DNA of 64,000 bases, from the NCBI RefSeq assembly GCF_021531915.1, contig NZ_JAFBIV010000004.1, positions 1 through 64,000 on the forward strand, written 5' to 3'. Below, piece by piece: positions 24,823-33,341 of this stretch (positions are counted from its first letter, which is position 1; each line of letters begins with the position of its first letter). The notes under the pieces were generated by a model. It saw only the letters and a program-made list of their open reading frames with translations. It searched no databases and was not told the origin of the DNA. Made by a program: the position numbers and the translations under genes. The DNA comes from Oscillibacter valericigenes (GTDB taxonomy: Bacteria > Bacillota > Clostridia > Oscillospirales > Oscillospiraceae).

Positions 24823-26132
24823 AGGAAGACAGCCAGGCACAGCAGGATCTGCACCACGGTGGAGGCCGGTGTGGCCAGGCCCAGGTGGAACAGGGACCCC
24901 GGTGACACATGGCTCATGAGAAAGGCCACCGGCAAACGGACTCCCAGCGCTCCCACGAAGCCCTGGATCATGACAAACAATGTGCGCCCGGATCCGTTGA
25001 AATACCCGATGAAGCAGAACAGGAAAGAAGTCAGCAGGCAGTCAATGGCATAGGCCTTCAGGTACTCCCAGGCAGCGGCGATGACAGCGCCATCCTCCGC
25101 GAACAGCCCCGCCAGTACATCTCCGTGGAAAAAAGCCATCCAGCCCATCAGAATGCCCGCCGCCAGCGAGGACAGGATGCCGCACAGCAGCGCATTTCCC
25201 GCCCGGTCTTCCCGTCCAGCTCCGATATTCTGGGCCACAAAGGCAGACATGGACTGCATATAGGCAGAGGGCACCAGCATAACGAAGGCGCACAGCTTTT
25301 CCGCCACGCCCACTCCTGCGGAGGTGATGGTACCCATGGCGTTGGCAATGGCGATGACGACCAGGAAGGACAGGCTCACCAGCAGGTCCTGGAGAGCTAC
25401 CGGAGTACCCAGCTTCAGAATTTTCCCGGTCACCGCCCGGTCAAAGCGAATATCTGCCCTGGTCAGTGCGAAAGGCAGTTCCCGGCGGCGAATGATAATC
25501 AGGGACAGGAACACACTGATGGCCTGGGCAGACACCGTGGCGATAGCGGCTCCCGTCACCCCCATGCCAAATCCGCCCACCAGCAGCAGATCCCCGGCGA
25601 TGTTGCATACACAGGCGATGGCCACAGTCAGCAGAGGCATTTTGGAATCTCCCAGTCCCCGGAATACGCTGCCCAGAATATTGTAGGCCACAATGAACAC
25701 GGCACCGGCGGAGCAAATGCGGACGTATATGACCGTGCCGTCGAAGGCGTCCGCAGGGGCTTGCATCAAAGATGACATTTGCGGCGCCGTCAGCAGCATG
25801 GCGGCAGTTATGGCCAGCGCTACAACCCCGAACAGACAGATGCCGCAGCCCACAGTCCGGCCCGCTTCATCGGGCTTTCCCTCGCCGATCTTCTGGCCCA
25901 GCAGCACCGTCACGCCCATGGCAAGGCCGGTGATGACCACGGTGACGGTGTGCATCACCTGGCTTCCGGTGGAGACAGCGGAAATATCCGCCGCCGTGCC
26001 GAATTTCCCCACCACCTGCAGGTCCACCGCACCGTACATAGCCTGGAGCAGCAATGCCAGCAGTACCGGCAGGGCGAAACGCAGCAGGGATGACAAAATA
26101 GGTCCCTTGGTAAAATCGTGTTTCTGTTTCAT
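24795..26132 (-). CDS. MATE family efflux transporter
   Basis: 445 residues with about twelve membrane segments. NorM/DinF-type features are TKGPILSSLLRFALPVLLAL, LLQAMYGAVDLQVVGKFG and the mirrored second half starting near 240. It exports cationic or drug-like compounds using an Na+ or H+ gradient. The start at 26132 follows GGAGGAGACT; the ATG at 26159 is upstream of this site. The terminal codons overlap the 3' end of the CAT-like gene on the other strand. Confidence 0.93.
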   Translation of the reverse strand: MKQKHDFTKGPILSSLLRFALPVLLALLLQAMYGAVDLQVVGKFGTAADISAVSTGSQVMHTVTVVITGLAMGVTVLLGQKIGEGKPDEAGRTVGCGICLFGVVALAITAAMLLTAPQMSSLMQAPADAFDGTVIYVRICSAGAVFIVAYNILGSVFRGLGDSKMPLLTVAIACVCNIAGDLLLVGGFGMGVTGAAIATVSAQAISVFLSLIIIRRRELPFALTRADIRFDRAVTGKILKLGTPVALQDLLVSLSFLVVIAIANAMGTITSAGVGVAEKLCAFVMLVPSAYMQSMSAFVAQNIGAGREDRAGNALLCGILSSLAAGILMGWMAFFHGDVLAGLFAEDGAVIAAAWEYLKAYAIDCLLTSFLFCFIGYFNGSGRTLFVMIQGFVGALGVRLPVAFLMSHVSPGSLFHLGLATPASTVVQILLCLAVFLYAGRKRQK

Positions 26133-26156
26133 AGTCTCCTCCTCAACCCGGGCACG

Positions 26157-26213
26157 CAAAAAAAGCCGGATAAGACCCCGGGCGCACCCGGCATCTTATC
26201 CAGCTTTGCGATT
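26157..26213 (-). terminator. Intrinsic terminator of the DUF2974 gene
   Basis: On the minus strand AAAGCTGGATAAGA and TCTTATCCGGCTTT pair around an inner CCGGGTGCGCCCGG hairpin, followed by TTTTTTT. It lies between the DUF2974 stop and the MATE start. Confidence 0.85.
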
Positions 26214-26281
26214 GCGATCACAAGCCCTCCAATGAACGTCACTCAATCTAACACAGGGCGGAAAAAATGTCAAGAGAAGAT

Positions 26282-27451
26282 TTACGCCTCTTTTTCTTTC
26301 TTTTTGATCAGCCGCCGGGGACCACGCTTCTTCTCTGTTTCCTCCTGAATGCCTTCCAGCACCATCCGCAGGTTGCTCTTGAAAAGAATGGCCAGAAAAT
26401 CCCACAGGCCGTCCCGGGTCTCCTTGTCCAGGTCCTTCATGGCACGGATCATAGCACCCACAGCCTTAAAGCTGTCGTCCTTCAAATCCGTCAGGGTCAC
26501 GGCGCCGGAGGCAGCCAGCACATCAAACATGGCATTGACGAAGTTCTCCCGCTGTTCCACAGACAATCCGTGGACCCACTTCCGCAGCTCCTGGTCGCTG
26601 AGATGTGCCTGCTGAGTCACCTGCCGCAGGGTGATGAAGTGGTCACCCATGACCTGCCAGGAAAAGCCGTCGTGCTGCATAAAGCCCAGCTGGTCGCTGT
26701 CCACCACGGTGTAATCCTCCTCATGCTCCAGCAGCATCCCCACCACGGAGGATTTGGGCACGATGGAGTAGATACGCTCCGCCACCCGCCGGTGCTCCGG
26801 CAGGTCCAGCAGGTCGTTGTGGAAGCCGGGGCCGTCATTGGACCAGACGGCGATGATGCGCTTCTGGACGCTCTCCGGGCAGAACACTCCGGCATACACC
26901 GCCAGGTTGCCGCCCTTGGAGTGTCCGCCCAGCCGCAGCTTTTTCCGGGGAAACTGCTTGGCCACAGCCCAGGTGTAGGCCACCGCCTTTTTCTGGGCGG
27001 GGACCTCCGGCATGCAGGCCAGCTCGAAGTCCTCTTTCCACCCCGCCAAGGTGTCGTCAGTGCCCCGGAAGGAGAGATACAGCGTTTTATCCCCGGTCTC
27101 AATGGCAAGGGCCGCGAACTGCTCACCCTTTCCCACATCCAGATGGTCCACGAAGCAGTTCAGCTTCATGTCCCCAAACCGGCGGGAATCCGCCATCTTC
27201 CGCAACATCTCCGGGATAGCAGCGGGCACCAGGACGCCCATGTCGATCTTCTCGCCCTTCGGGAACCGGGATAAAAATTGCTCCGCCGCCTCCCGCAGCA
27301 CCACGCTATCCCCCTCGCCGGGGCCGGGAACGATGTCCTTGAAGTCCACAAAGGACAGCTCCGCCAGGATCAGATTATCCACCTCGTTGAAGGGTGCCTG
27401 TTCCAGGGTCAGGTCCCCCCGCCAATCCAGGTAATCCAACAGATTCGCCAT
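26282..27451 (-). CDS. DUF2974/Mbeg1-like alpha/beta hydrolase
   Basis: 389 residues. The lipase-like fold shows LYLSFRGTDDTLAGWKEDF and the nucleophile elbow GGHSKGGNLA (Ser in GHSKG). The N-terminal MANLLDYLDWRGDLTLEQAP is the DUF2974 opening. The C-terminus is helical and ends in a very basic tail (KKRGPRRLIKKKEKEA). The substrate is unknown; an intracellular lipase or esterase is likely. AAGGAGGATGACC sets the start at 27451. A single-gene unit with its own terminator. Confidence 0.88.
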   Translation of the reverse strand: MANLLDYLDWRGDLTLEQAPFNEVDNLILAELSFVDFKDIVPGPGEGDSVVLREAAEQFLSRFPKGEKIDMGVLVPAAIPEMLRKMADSRRFGDMKLNCFVDHLDVGKGEQFAALAIETGDKTLYLSFRGTDDTLAGWKEDFELACMPEVPAQKKAVAYTWAVAKQFPRKKLRLGGHSKGGNLAVYAGVFCPESVQKRIIAVWSNDGPGFHNDLLDLPEHRRVAERIYSIVPKSSVVGMLLEHEEDYTVVDSDQLGFMQHDGFSWQVMGDHFITLRQVTQQAHLSDQELRKWVHGLSVEQRENFVNAMFDVLAASGAVTLTDLKDDSFKAVGAMIRAMKDLDKETRDGLWDFLAILFKSNLRMVLEGIQEETEKKRGPRRLIKKKEKEA

Positions 27452-27595
27452 GGTCATCCTCCTTGTACGATCATTGCATTGCGCTCATTATACCCAGATT
27501 TTTTTGCTTTCACAAGAGCGCCGCCCGGAAATTCACAGTCATTTTACAAGCTCTGTCCTCATAGGATGTCTCATCACGACCGAGGGGTGGACAAC

Positions 27596-28198
27596 ATGAT
27601 GACACACAGCCAAAATGACGTGCTGCTGGAGGGCCATCCGGCTAACAGGCCGGAGTGGTCCCATGAGAACCACGGCACCCAGTTCTACCGTTTTTCCCTG
27701 GAGGTACCCCGCCTGTCCGGTACGCCGGACGTTCTTCCGGTGCTCCTGCCGGGAGCACTGCTGGATCGGATCGATAGTCAGGGGTCTCTCCGCATCCGGG
27801 GACAGTTCCGTTCCTTCAACAACCGCAGCGGCGTGGGCAACAAGCTGGTGCTGACAGTCTACGCCACAGACATCCAGCCGGGCACCGGGGAGCCCTGTAA
27901 CCAGATCCTGCTGACCGGCTCTCTCTGCAAGCCGCCCATCTTCCGGCGAACGCCCTTGGGCCGGAGCATCTGCGACCTGATGCTGGCAGTCCCCCGTCGG
28001 TACGGCCGGGCGGACTACCTGCCGGTCATCGCCTGGGGCCAGCTGGCGGTGCGGGCCAGCAACCTGGGGGTGGGCGACAGTCTCTCCCTGGAGGGCCGGG
28101 TCCAGAGCCGTGCCTATCATAAGGTCACCGACAGCGGGACCGAGGAGCGCACTGCCTACGAGGTCTCCATGATGCACCTTCTGTCCCCTGATCCTTGA
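27596..28198 (+). CDS. SSB-like protein with two OB-fold segments
   Basis: 200 residues. The second half (NQILLTGSLCKPPIFRRTPL, ADYLPVIAWGQLAVRASNLG, LEGRVQSRAYHK) is a typical single-stranded DNA-binding OB-fold. The first half (FYRFSLEVPRLSGTPDVLPV) looks like a second, degenerate one. The acidic SSB C-terminal tail that recruits partners is missing, so it is probably an auxiliary SSB or primosomal PriB-like protein. GAGGGGTGG precedes the first of two ATGs. Confidence 0.8.
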   Translation: MMTHSQNDVLLEGHPANRPEWSHENHGTQFYRFSLEVPRLSGTPDVLPVLLPGALLDRIDSQGSLRIRGQFRSFNNRSGVGNKLVLTVYATDIQPGTGEPCNQILLTGSLCKPPIFRRTPLGRSICDLMLAVPRRYGRADYLPVIAWGQLAVRASNLGVGDSLSLEGRVQSRAYHKVTDSGTEERTAYEVSMMHLLSPDP

Positions 28199-28204
28199 AA
28201 CCGC

Positions 28205-28240
28205 CTCGGGAGCCTGCCAAAGCAGGCTCCCGTTTTTGTT
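28205..28240 (+). terminator. Intrinsic terminator after the SSB-like gene
   Basis: CGGGAGCCTGC/GCAGGCTCCCG stem with a TTTTTG tail. Confidence 0.85.
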
Positions 28241-28324
28241 CTTCTTTTGTAATCATTTGTTTGTAAAATGTAGAGATTTTTTTAAATTTTATGATATATT
28301 GATGGCAGAAAGGAGTGTTGTCCT

Positions 28325-29248
28325 ATGAAATGGTCCTGCCTGTTCGCTCCCCTGCTGGCACTCATTTTGCTGGCAGGCTGCAGCAAAGTCCCGGAAGCCC
28401 CGGCCCCCGCGCCGGAACCTCAGCCGAATCAGTTCGTCTTCACCCGGGAAAACTTCCCCCGCCTCAACGGCTCCACTTCCACGGTTCCCTTGGGCCAGGC
28501 CATTGCCAGCGTCCTGCTGGGCGAGAGTCGGGAGGATGTCAGCGACCTCACCCAATTTTCCAAGACCACCCAGTCCTACCGGGACCTGATGTGGGGCAAC
28601 GCCGACCTGCTCATCGCCGCCGAACCGGCGGAGGTCATCTGGCAGGAAAAAGCGGAGCAGAATTTTGACTGGAACATGGAGCCCTTTGCCGTGGACGCTC
28701 TGGTATTCGTGGTGAACGCGGACAACCCGGTAGACTGCCTCACCACAGAGCAGGTGCAGAAGATCTACATTGGAGAGATCACCAACTGGTCGGAGGTGGG
28801 CGGTGACGACCTTCCCATCGTCCCCTTCCAGCGGAACGCCGAGGCCGGCAGCCAGACCGCCATGTTGAAGCTGGTGATGAAGGACCTGCCCATGATGGAT
28901 GCCCCGGCGGACTACGTCCGGGGAGAGATGGGCGACCTCATTGAAGCCGTGGCCGCCTATGACGGCACCCCCGCCGCCATCGGCTATACAGTTTACTACT
29001 ACGCCAATGACATGAAGATGGCCGACGGCCTGAAGATCCTCTCCATCGACGGAGTGGAGCCCTGCGCCGATACCATCCGCAGCGGCGCATACCCGTTCCT
29101 GAATAACTACTATGTCCTCACCGCCGCAGGCCTTTCCGACGACGCCCCGGCCAGGATCCTTTATGACTGGATCTTAAGCGAGGAGGGCCAGAAGCTGGTG
29201 GCACATGAGGGCTATGTCTCCGTGCTGGATGTGGGGGATGGCGCATGA
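28325..29248 (+). CDS. PstS-like phosphate-binding lipoprotein
   Basis: 307 residues with lipobox LILLAGCSK. PstS-type fold: LNGSTSTVPLGQAIASVLLG, FVVNADNPVDCLTTEQVQKI, YIGEITNWSEVGGDDLPIVP, then GSQTAMLKLVMKD and IGYTVYYYAND. It should bind phosphate or a related oxyanion outside the membrane. No pstC, pstA, pstB or phoU is next to it; instead its last four bases (ATGA) overlap the start of a second lipoprotein. It may be a sensor or accessory binding protein rather than an importer subunit. Confidence 0.88.
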   Translation: MKWSCLFAPLLALILLAGCSKVPEAPAPAPEPQPNQFVFTRENFPRLNGSTSTVPLGQAIASVLLGESREDVSDLTQFSKTTQSYRDLMWGNADLLIAAEPAEVIWQEKAEQNFDWNMEPFAVDALVFVVNADNPVDCLTTEQVQKIYIGEITNWSEVGGDDLPIVPFQRNAEAGSQTAMLKLVMKDLPMMDAPADYVRGEMGDLIEAVAAYDGTPAAIGYTVYYYANDMKMADGLKILSIDGVEPCADTIRSGAYPFLNNYYVLTAAGLSDDAPARILYDWILSEEGQKLVAHEGYVSVLDVGDGA

Positions 29249-30363
29249 AGCGGCTGACGATTTCCCTGCTGGCGCTTATCCTGCTAACAGGCTGCGCATC
29301 TCCTGCCCTGGAACCCATCCCTGATTCGAAACCTGTCTCCCCGGTCTATACCGACTGGTCCAAGCTGACGCCCTACGAGCCGGTGAAAGAACAGTATACC
29401 TACGCCGATACCTACCGCGATGACGGCATACTCCAGCCCAGCGGTGATTACGATTTTCTGCTGCCCTACATCGGCAGCTATCTGGACACCGACAGCTACA
29501 TGGGTCCCCTCACCACCCTGGGCCTCGTCACCGCCGACGGGCGGCTGGTGACGCCTCCGGTCTACGCGGAGATCGAACGGGTGAAGGATTGGCAAACACA
29601 AACCTATGCTCCGTTTCTCCTGCTCTACCGGGGCGAGGTCACAGGCCGGTATGAGAACGAGTGGGGTTCTTGGGTGGTAGGCGATTTTAATTTGACGGTG
29701 GCCGCCCCGGACGGGAACTGGGCCCGGGAGCTGCCGCCCTGCTACGGCGGCGGCCAGCTTCTCAGCGGTGACCGGCTTGCCCTGGCGTTAACGGACGGCT
29801 CCGTCCTCATTCTGAATACCGACGGAAGCACCGCCATGTCCTTCCCCGCCTCGGCGCTGGAGCCGTATCTGGGCAAGGGCTTCATCTGGCAGTGGGACGG
29901 CGGTCCCAGCCTAGATTGGGTAAACAATGTGGGCCGGGTCTGGAAATACGATGAAAACAGCCCGGACAACAGCCACTTCGCCTGCTGGCTGGACCCGGAT
30001 ACCGGGGCCGTCACAGCAGACCCTCCGCCGGGGTTCGTGGAGCCGGAGTATGACTATCAGGAAGGCCCGGAGCTGGCCTTTCCCGGATACAAGAACTGCA
30101 CCACCCTCACCGACCCCGTCACCGGAAAGCTGTATTGCCACGGTACCCGGACAGACGGCAGCAACATCCGCAATCTGCTGGACGAACAGGGGCAGATCAT
30201 TCGGAAAAACTGCGAGCTGCCCTACCCGGTCATGGGCATTGGCTGGGGAAGCCCCTGGGTCTGGGACGACCGCATCGCCTGCTCCGAAGACGGCGTTTTC
30301 TGTTACTACGATCTGAACGGAACCTGCGTGTTCCGACGGACCATCCAAAGGAATCTGGACTGA
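29245..30363 (+). CDS. Lipoprotein with repeated beta-strand units
   Basis: 372 residues with lipobox LILLTGCAS. The mature part repeats strand-turn units (GLVTADGRLVTPPVYAEIER, LTVAAPDGNWARELPPCYGG, ILNTDGSTAMSFPASALEPY) that look like a WG-repeat or beta-propeller-type fold. No catalytic motif. The four-base ATGA overlap with the PstS-like gene implies coupled translation and a joint envelope function. It ends at a bidirectional terminator. Confidence 0.7.
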   Translation: MKRLTISLLALILLTGCASPALEPIPDSKPVSPVYTDWSKLTPYEPVKEQYTYADTYRDDGILQPSGDYDFLLPYIGSYLDTDSYMGPLTTLGLVTADGRLVTPPVYAEIERVKDWQTQTYAPFLLLYRGEVTGRYENEWGSWVVGDFNLTVAAPDGNWARELPPCYGGGQLLSGDRLALALTDGSVLILNTDGSTAMSFPASALEPYLGKGFIWQWDGGPSLDWVNNVGRVWKYDENSPDNSHFACWLDPDTGAVTADPPPGFVEPEYDYQEGPELAFPGYKNCTTLTDPVTGKLYCHGTRTDGSNIRNLLDEQGQIIRKNCELPYPVMGIGWGSPWVWDDRIACSEDGVFCYYDLNGTCVFRRTIQRNLD

Positions 30364-30367
30364 AAAA

Positions 30368-30403
30368 GCAGTGCCGTGGGCAGCCGCCCACGGCACCGTT
30401 TTT
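30368..30403. terminator. Bidirectional terminator between convergent genes
   Basis: GTGCCGTGGGC/GCCCACGGCAC stem; TTTTTG on the plus side and CTGCTTTTTC on the minus side. It closes the lipoprotein pair and the Nudix-ended operon. Confidence 0.8.
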
Positions 30404-30406
30404 GCT

Positions 30407-30925
30407 TCATTTCGTTGGGAAATCAAAGCTCCCATGGGCCTCGAACAAAAACCGCAGGAAGCTGGGCGGATAGGGGATGAATGCTCCGCTGTCCAGCATG
30501 GCCATTGCATCCTCCAGCGTCACCCAGCGGACATCGCTGACCTCCTCCTGCTGGAGCCGCAGGTCCCTGATGTCCAGGTCCCGGGTCACCACGAAGAAAT
30601 CGTCAAAGCCGCCCTCGAAGTTCACCGTCACGGCGGGCCGCAGGCCGGTCAGGTCCAGGTCATAGCCCAGTTCCTCCAGAACCTCCCGCTCCGCTCCCTG
30701 ACGGCTGGTCTCTCCGGCGTCCACACCGCCGCCGACGGATACGTCCCACAGCTCCGGCCAGACTCTCTTTTCCGGAGAACGCCGCTGGATCAGCAGCTGG
30801 CCCAGGCTGTTGAACACGCAGACATGGACCACCATGCGGTACTCCCCCGGAGCCTTTTTCGCGTGGCGCTCCGCCACCCGGCCCAGGGGCACCCGGTTTT
30901 CATCGTACAGATCCACAAGCTCCAT
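30407..30925 (-). CDS. Nudix hydrolase (isopentenyl-diphosphate isomerase-like subgroup)
   Basis: 172 residues. The Nudix box is GGGVDAGETSRQGAEREVLEELG. The opening MELVDLYDENRVPLG with RMVVHVCVFNSLGQLLIQRR is the IDI-like subgroup found in many Clostridia. It probably hydrolyses a nucleoside diphosphate derivative; the exact substrate is unknown. It starts 3 nt after the DUF6472 gene and is the last gene of the yedF operon. Confidence 0.88.
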   Translation of the reverse strand: MELVDLYDENRVPLGRVAERHAKKAPGEYRMVVHVCVFNSLGQLLIQRRSPEKRVWPELWDVSVGGGVDAGETSRQGAEREVLEELGYDLDLTGLRPAVTVNFEGGFDDFFVVTRDLDIRDLRLQQEEVSDVRWVTLEDAMAMLDSGAFIPYPPSFLRFLFEAHGSFDFPTK

Positions 30926-30928
30926 ATC

Positions 30929-31102
30929 TCACTGCCTCCTGGCCGTCATATAGTCGTCGCCCCGCCGGTAGAAGGGGCAGGCGTCATTGGCGCTGCGCAG
31001 GAACCGCTCCATTTCATCCTCGTCCAGGTCCATGGTGCAGTAATACGCCTCCGCCTCATCGTCATAATCGTAGTGGACGCACTCTTCACAATTTGCCGCC
31101 AT
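30929..31102 (-). CDS. DUF6472 family small cysteine protein
   Basis: 57 residues: MAANCEECVHYDYDDEAEAY, YCTMDLDEDEMERFL and DACPFYR. Four cysteines in a CxxC...C...C pattern plus acidic stretches suggest a small metal-binding protein. This family recurs in Oscillospirales genomes. GAGGTGAG lies just before the ATG. It sits between DUF3343 and the Nudix gene in the same operon. Confidence 0.8.
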   Translation of the reverse strand: MAANCEECVHYDYDDEAEAYYCTMDLDEDEMERFLRSANDACPFYRRGDDYMTARRQ

Positions 31103-31116
31103 CAAACTCACCTCAA

Positions 31117-31353
31117 TTATAGGATGATAGCATAGATGCCGTCGATCATCAAGTGCCGCGCCATCACCAGCTCCTCCACAGTCTCTCGGGCTGATGGGGG
31201 TGCCGCCCAGCACATGCCGCAGCCAGCGGTGATGGTCCGGGGCACGGGGATCAGCCGTCCCGGCACCCCGGCGGCCTTGCAGGCCCGCTCCATCTCCATG
31301 GCGGCTGCGGTGGTGCGGAAGGTCACCACGCACTTTTTCTCTTTTTGGCGCAT
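31117..31353 (-). CDS. DUF3343 family protein
   Basis: 78 residues from MRQKEKKCVVTFRTTAAAME. It has the DUF3343 layout: AGVPGRLIPVPRTITAGCGM with a conserved cysteine, then MCWAAPPSA. This family typically lies beside yedF and a class V aminotransferase-like gene in selenium-utilising anaerobes. GGAGGACTGAC overlaps the end of the preceding gene, so translation is coupled. Confidence 0.88.
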   Translation of the reverse strand: MRQKEKKCVVTFRTTAAAMEMERACKAAGVPGRLIPVPRTITAGCGMCWAAPPSARETVEELVMARHLMIDGIYAIIL

Positions 31354-31354
31354 G

Positions 31355-32494
31355 TCAGTCCTCCGTGGCCAGGATGCGGACGGCATCCGCCGCCGCGTCG
31401 GTCTCTTCCTCCGTGTTGAAATACGACCAGGAGAACCGGACCGCCCCCTGCCCGGTGGTACCCAGCGCCCGGTGCATCCGGGGTGCGCAGTGGGCGCCGG
31501 GACGGGTGGCGATGCCGAAGCGCTCCGCCAGCTCGTCCGCCACCTCTCCGGACTCATAGTCCCCGATGTTCAGCGCCACCACGGGAGCCCGCTCCGCCTT
31601 GCTGTGGTCGCCGTACACCGTAACGCCGGGGATCTGCCGCACCGTCTCATAAAATCGATGGGCCAGGGCGGTCTCGTGGGCCCGGATGGCGTCAATGCCG
31701 ATCTTCTCCAGAAACTCCAGCGCCGCCCCCAGGCCCGCCAACCCGTGGCTATTGAGGGTCCCGGCCTCCAGGCGGGTGGGGTATTCCATGGGCTGGGTCT
31801 CCAGATAGCTCTGGACTCCGGTGCCGCCCACGGCGAAGGGACGGATGTCCACCCCCTCCCGGATACACAGGCCTCCGGTGCCCTGGGGGCCCAGCAGGCT
31901 CTTGTGTCCGGTGAAGCACACCACGTCAATGTGCTGCTGTTCCATATCAATGGGGAACACGCCCGCCGTCTGGCTGGCATCCAGGATAAACAGCAGCCCA
32001 TGGGCGCAGCAGAATTCCCCCACCCGGCCGATGTCGACCATGTCGCCGGTCAGGTTGGAGGCATGGGTGCAGACCACAGCCTTTGTGTCGGGCCGCAGCA
32101 GCCGTTCAAAGTCATCATAGTCGATCTGTCCCCGCCGGTCCGCCGGAACGAAATCCACCGCTGCCCCCTGCTGCCGCAGGCGGTACAGGGGCCGCAGGAC
32201 GGAATTGTGCTCCAGGTCCGTGGAGATCACATGGTCTCCCGGCCCTAACAGTCCGCTGATGGCAATGTTCAGGGCCTGGGTGGAATTGGGGGTGAAGCAC
32301 ACATGGTCCGCCCGCGGGCAGCCCAGGAGCCGAGCCATCTGTTCCCGGACGGAGAATACCGCCCGGGCGGAGGCCAGTGCCTCCTCATGGGCACCCCGGC
32401 CGCAGTTGCCCCAGGACATCATGGCCGCCGTCATCGCCTCCGCCACGCCGGGGGGCTTGGGCCGGGTGGTGGCCGCGTTATCCAGATAGATCAT
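31355..32494 (-). CDS. Cysteine desulfurase/selenocysteine lyase-like enzyme
   Basis: 379 residues, class V aminotransferase fold. MIYLDNAATTRPKPP opens it, the PLP lysine is in FTGHKSLLGPQGTGGL, and the C-terminal cysteine loop is RPGAHCAPRMHRALGT. Enzymes of this branch release sulfur or selenium from (seleno)cysteine as a persulfide/perselenide. The ATGA overlap with yedF and the DUF3343 gene behind it favour a selenium or sulfur delivery role over Fe-S assembly; no iscU or sufBC is nearby. Confidence 0.9.
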   Translation of the reverse strand: MIYLDNAATTRPKPPGVAEAMTAAMMSWGNCGRGAHEEALASARAVFSVREQMARLLGCPRADHVCFTPNSTQALNIAISGLLGPGDHVISTDLEHNSVLRPLYRLRQQGAAVDFVPADRRGQIDYDDFERLLRPDTKAVVCTHASNLTGDMVDIGRVGEFCCAHGLLFILDASQTAGVFPIDMEQQHIDVVCFTGHKSLLGPQGTGGLCIREGVDIRPFAVGGTGVQSYLETQPMEYPTRLEAGTLNSHGLAGLGAALEFLEKIGIDAIRAHETALAHRFYETVRQIPGVTVYGDHSKAERAPVVALNIGDYESGEVADELAERFGIATRPGAHCAPRMHRALGTTGQGAVRFSWSYFNTEEETDAAADAVRILATED

Positions 32495-33108
32495 GGCTTG
32501 ATGACCTTCCCGGCCCCGGCCAGCGTTTCCACAATGGTGTACATGTTGGTGACAGACCCCACCGCCAGCTTGTCTGTCAGGCCGTAGAAATTCAGGCAGG
32601 TGCCGCAGGTCAGGATCTCCACCCCCTGGGCCTCCATCTTTTTTAGGTCCTCCAGGGAATCGGAGCCCTCGGTGGTCAGCTTTGCGCCGCCGTTATAGAA
32701 CAGGATGGTCCTGGGCAGCTCCGGCAGCTGGCTGACCGCGAACAGGAAGCCCTTCATCAGCGTCCGGCCCAGTTCCTCGCTGCCCCGGCCCATAGCATCG
32801 GTATCCATCGCTACCACCAAGCTGCCCCGCTGGTCGGGGATGCAGGTCAGCTCGGGTTCCTCCGTGGGAGCATCGCCCATGGGCTCCCGGACCTCCATGG
32901 TAACGGCAAAAACACCGCCGTCCCGCTTTTCTGCTCTGGCTTCCAGGTGGTGGCCGGAGGCCATGCGGGTCAGGTTCTGCACCGCGATCTCGTTGTCCAC
33001 CAGCACCTCCAGCACACCGGGCTCTGTCATAGCCCGCAGGGCACGGGTGGCCTTCACCACGGGAATGGGGCACTGCTCGCCCACGGCGTTCACTGTCACA
33101 GTTGCCAT
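32491..33108 (-). CDS. yedF: Sulfurtransferase-like selenium metabolism protein YedF
   Basis: 205 residues. The N-terminal TusA-like domain has GEQCPIPVVKATRAL; the C-terminal DsrE-like domain has LPRTILFYNGGAKL and LTCGTCLNFYG. This two-domain layout is the YedF family linked to selenium-dependent molybdenum hydroxylases. The second ATG (33108) is preferred, since GGAGAG touches the first. It heads the operon; neither yedE nor selD lies in the window. Confidence 0.92.
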   Translation of the reverse strand: MATVTVNAVGEQCPIPVVKATRALRAMTEPGVLEVLVDNEIAVQNLTRMASGHHLEARAEKRDGGVFAVTMEVREPMGDAPTEEPELTCIPDQRGSLVVAMDTDAMGRGSEELGRTLMKGFLFAVSQLPELPRTILFYNGGAKLTTEGSDSLEDLKKMEAQGVEILTCGTCLNFYGLTDKLAVGSVTNMYTIVETLAGAGKVIKP

Positions 33109-33274
33109 CGTCATCTCTCCTCATTTCTTGTGATGTGATATCCGTTTCTATTTTACCGCCGCCGCGCCGCAAATACAAGGGCTGTTTTTTGCAAAGAATA
33201 GCCGTGCAGATGCACATGATGGAAGCCGCAGCCGCCCGGATTCCCGTGCAAATCGCCGTTTCTCGCCGGGTTTC

Positions 33275-33304
33275 TTGACAAATCATCACTTTACATCGTA
33301 AAAT
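33275..33304 (+). promoter_or_regulatory. Promoter of lysA
   Basis: TTGACA (33275-33280), 18 bp, TAAAAT (33299-33304), leaving a short leader of about 30 nt. There is no riboswitch here, unlike the other lysine genes. Confidence 0.65.
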
Positions 33305-33341
33305 AATAATCACTTTATGAACGATTCGAGGTTATGCACCT

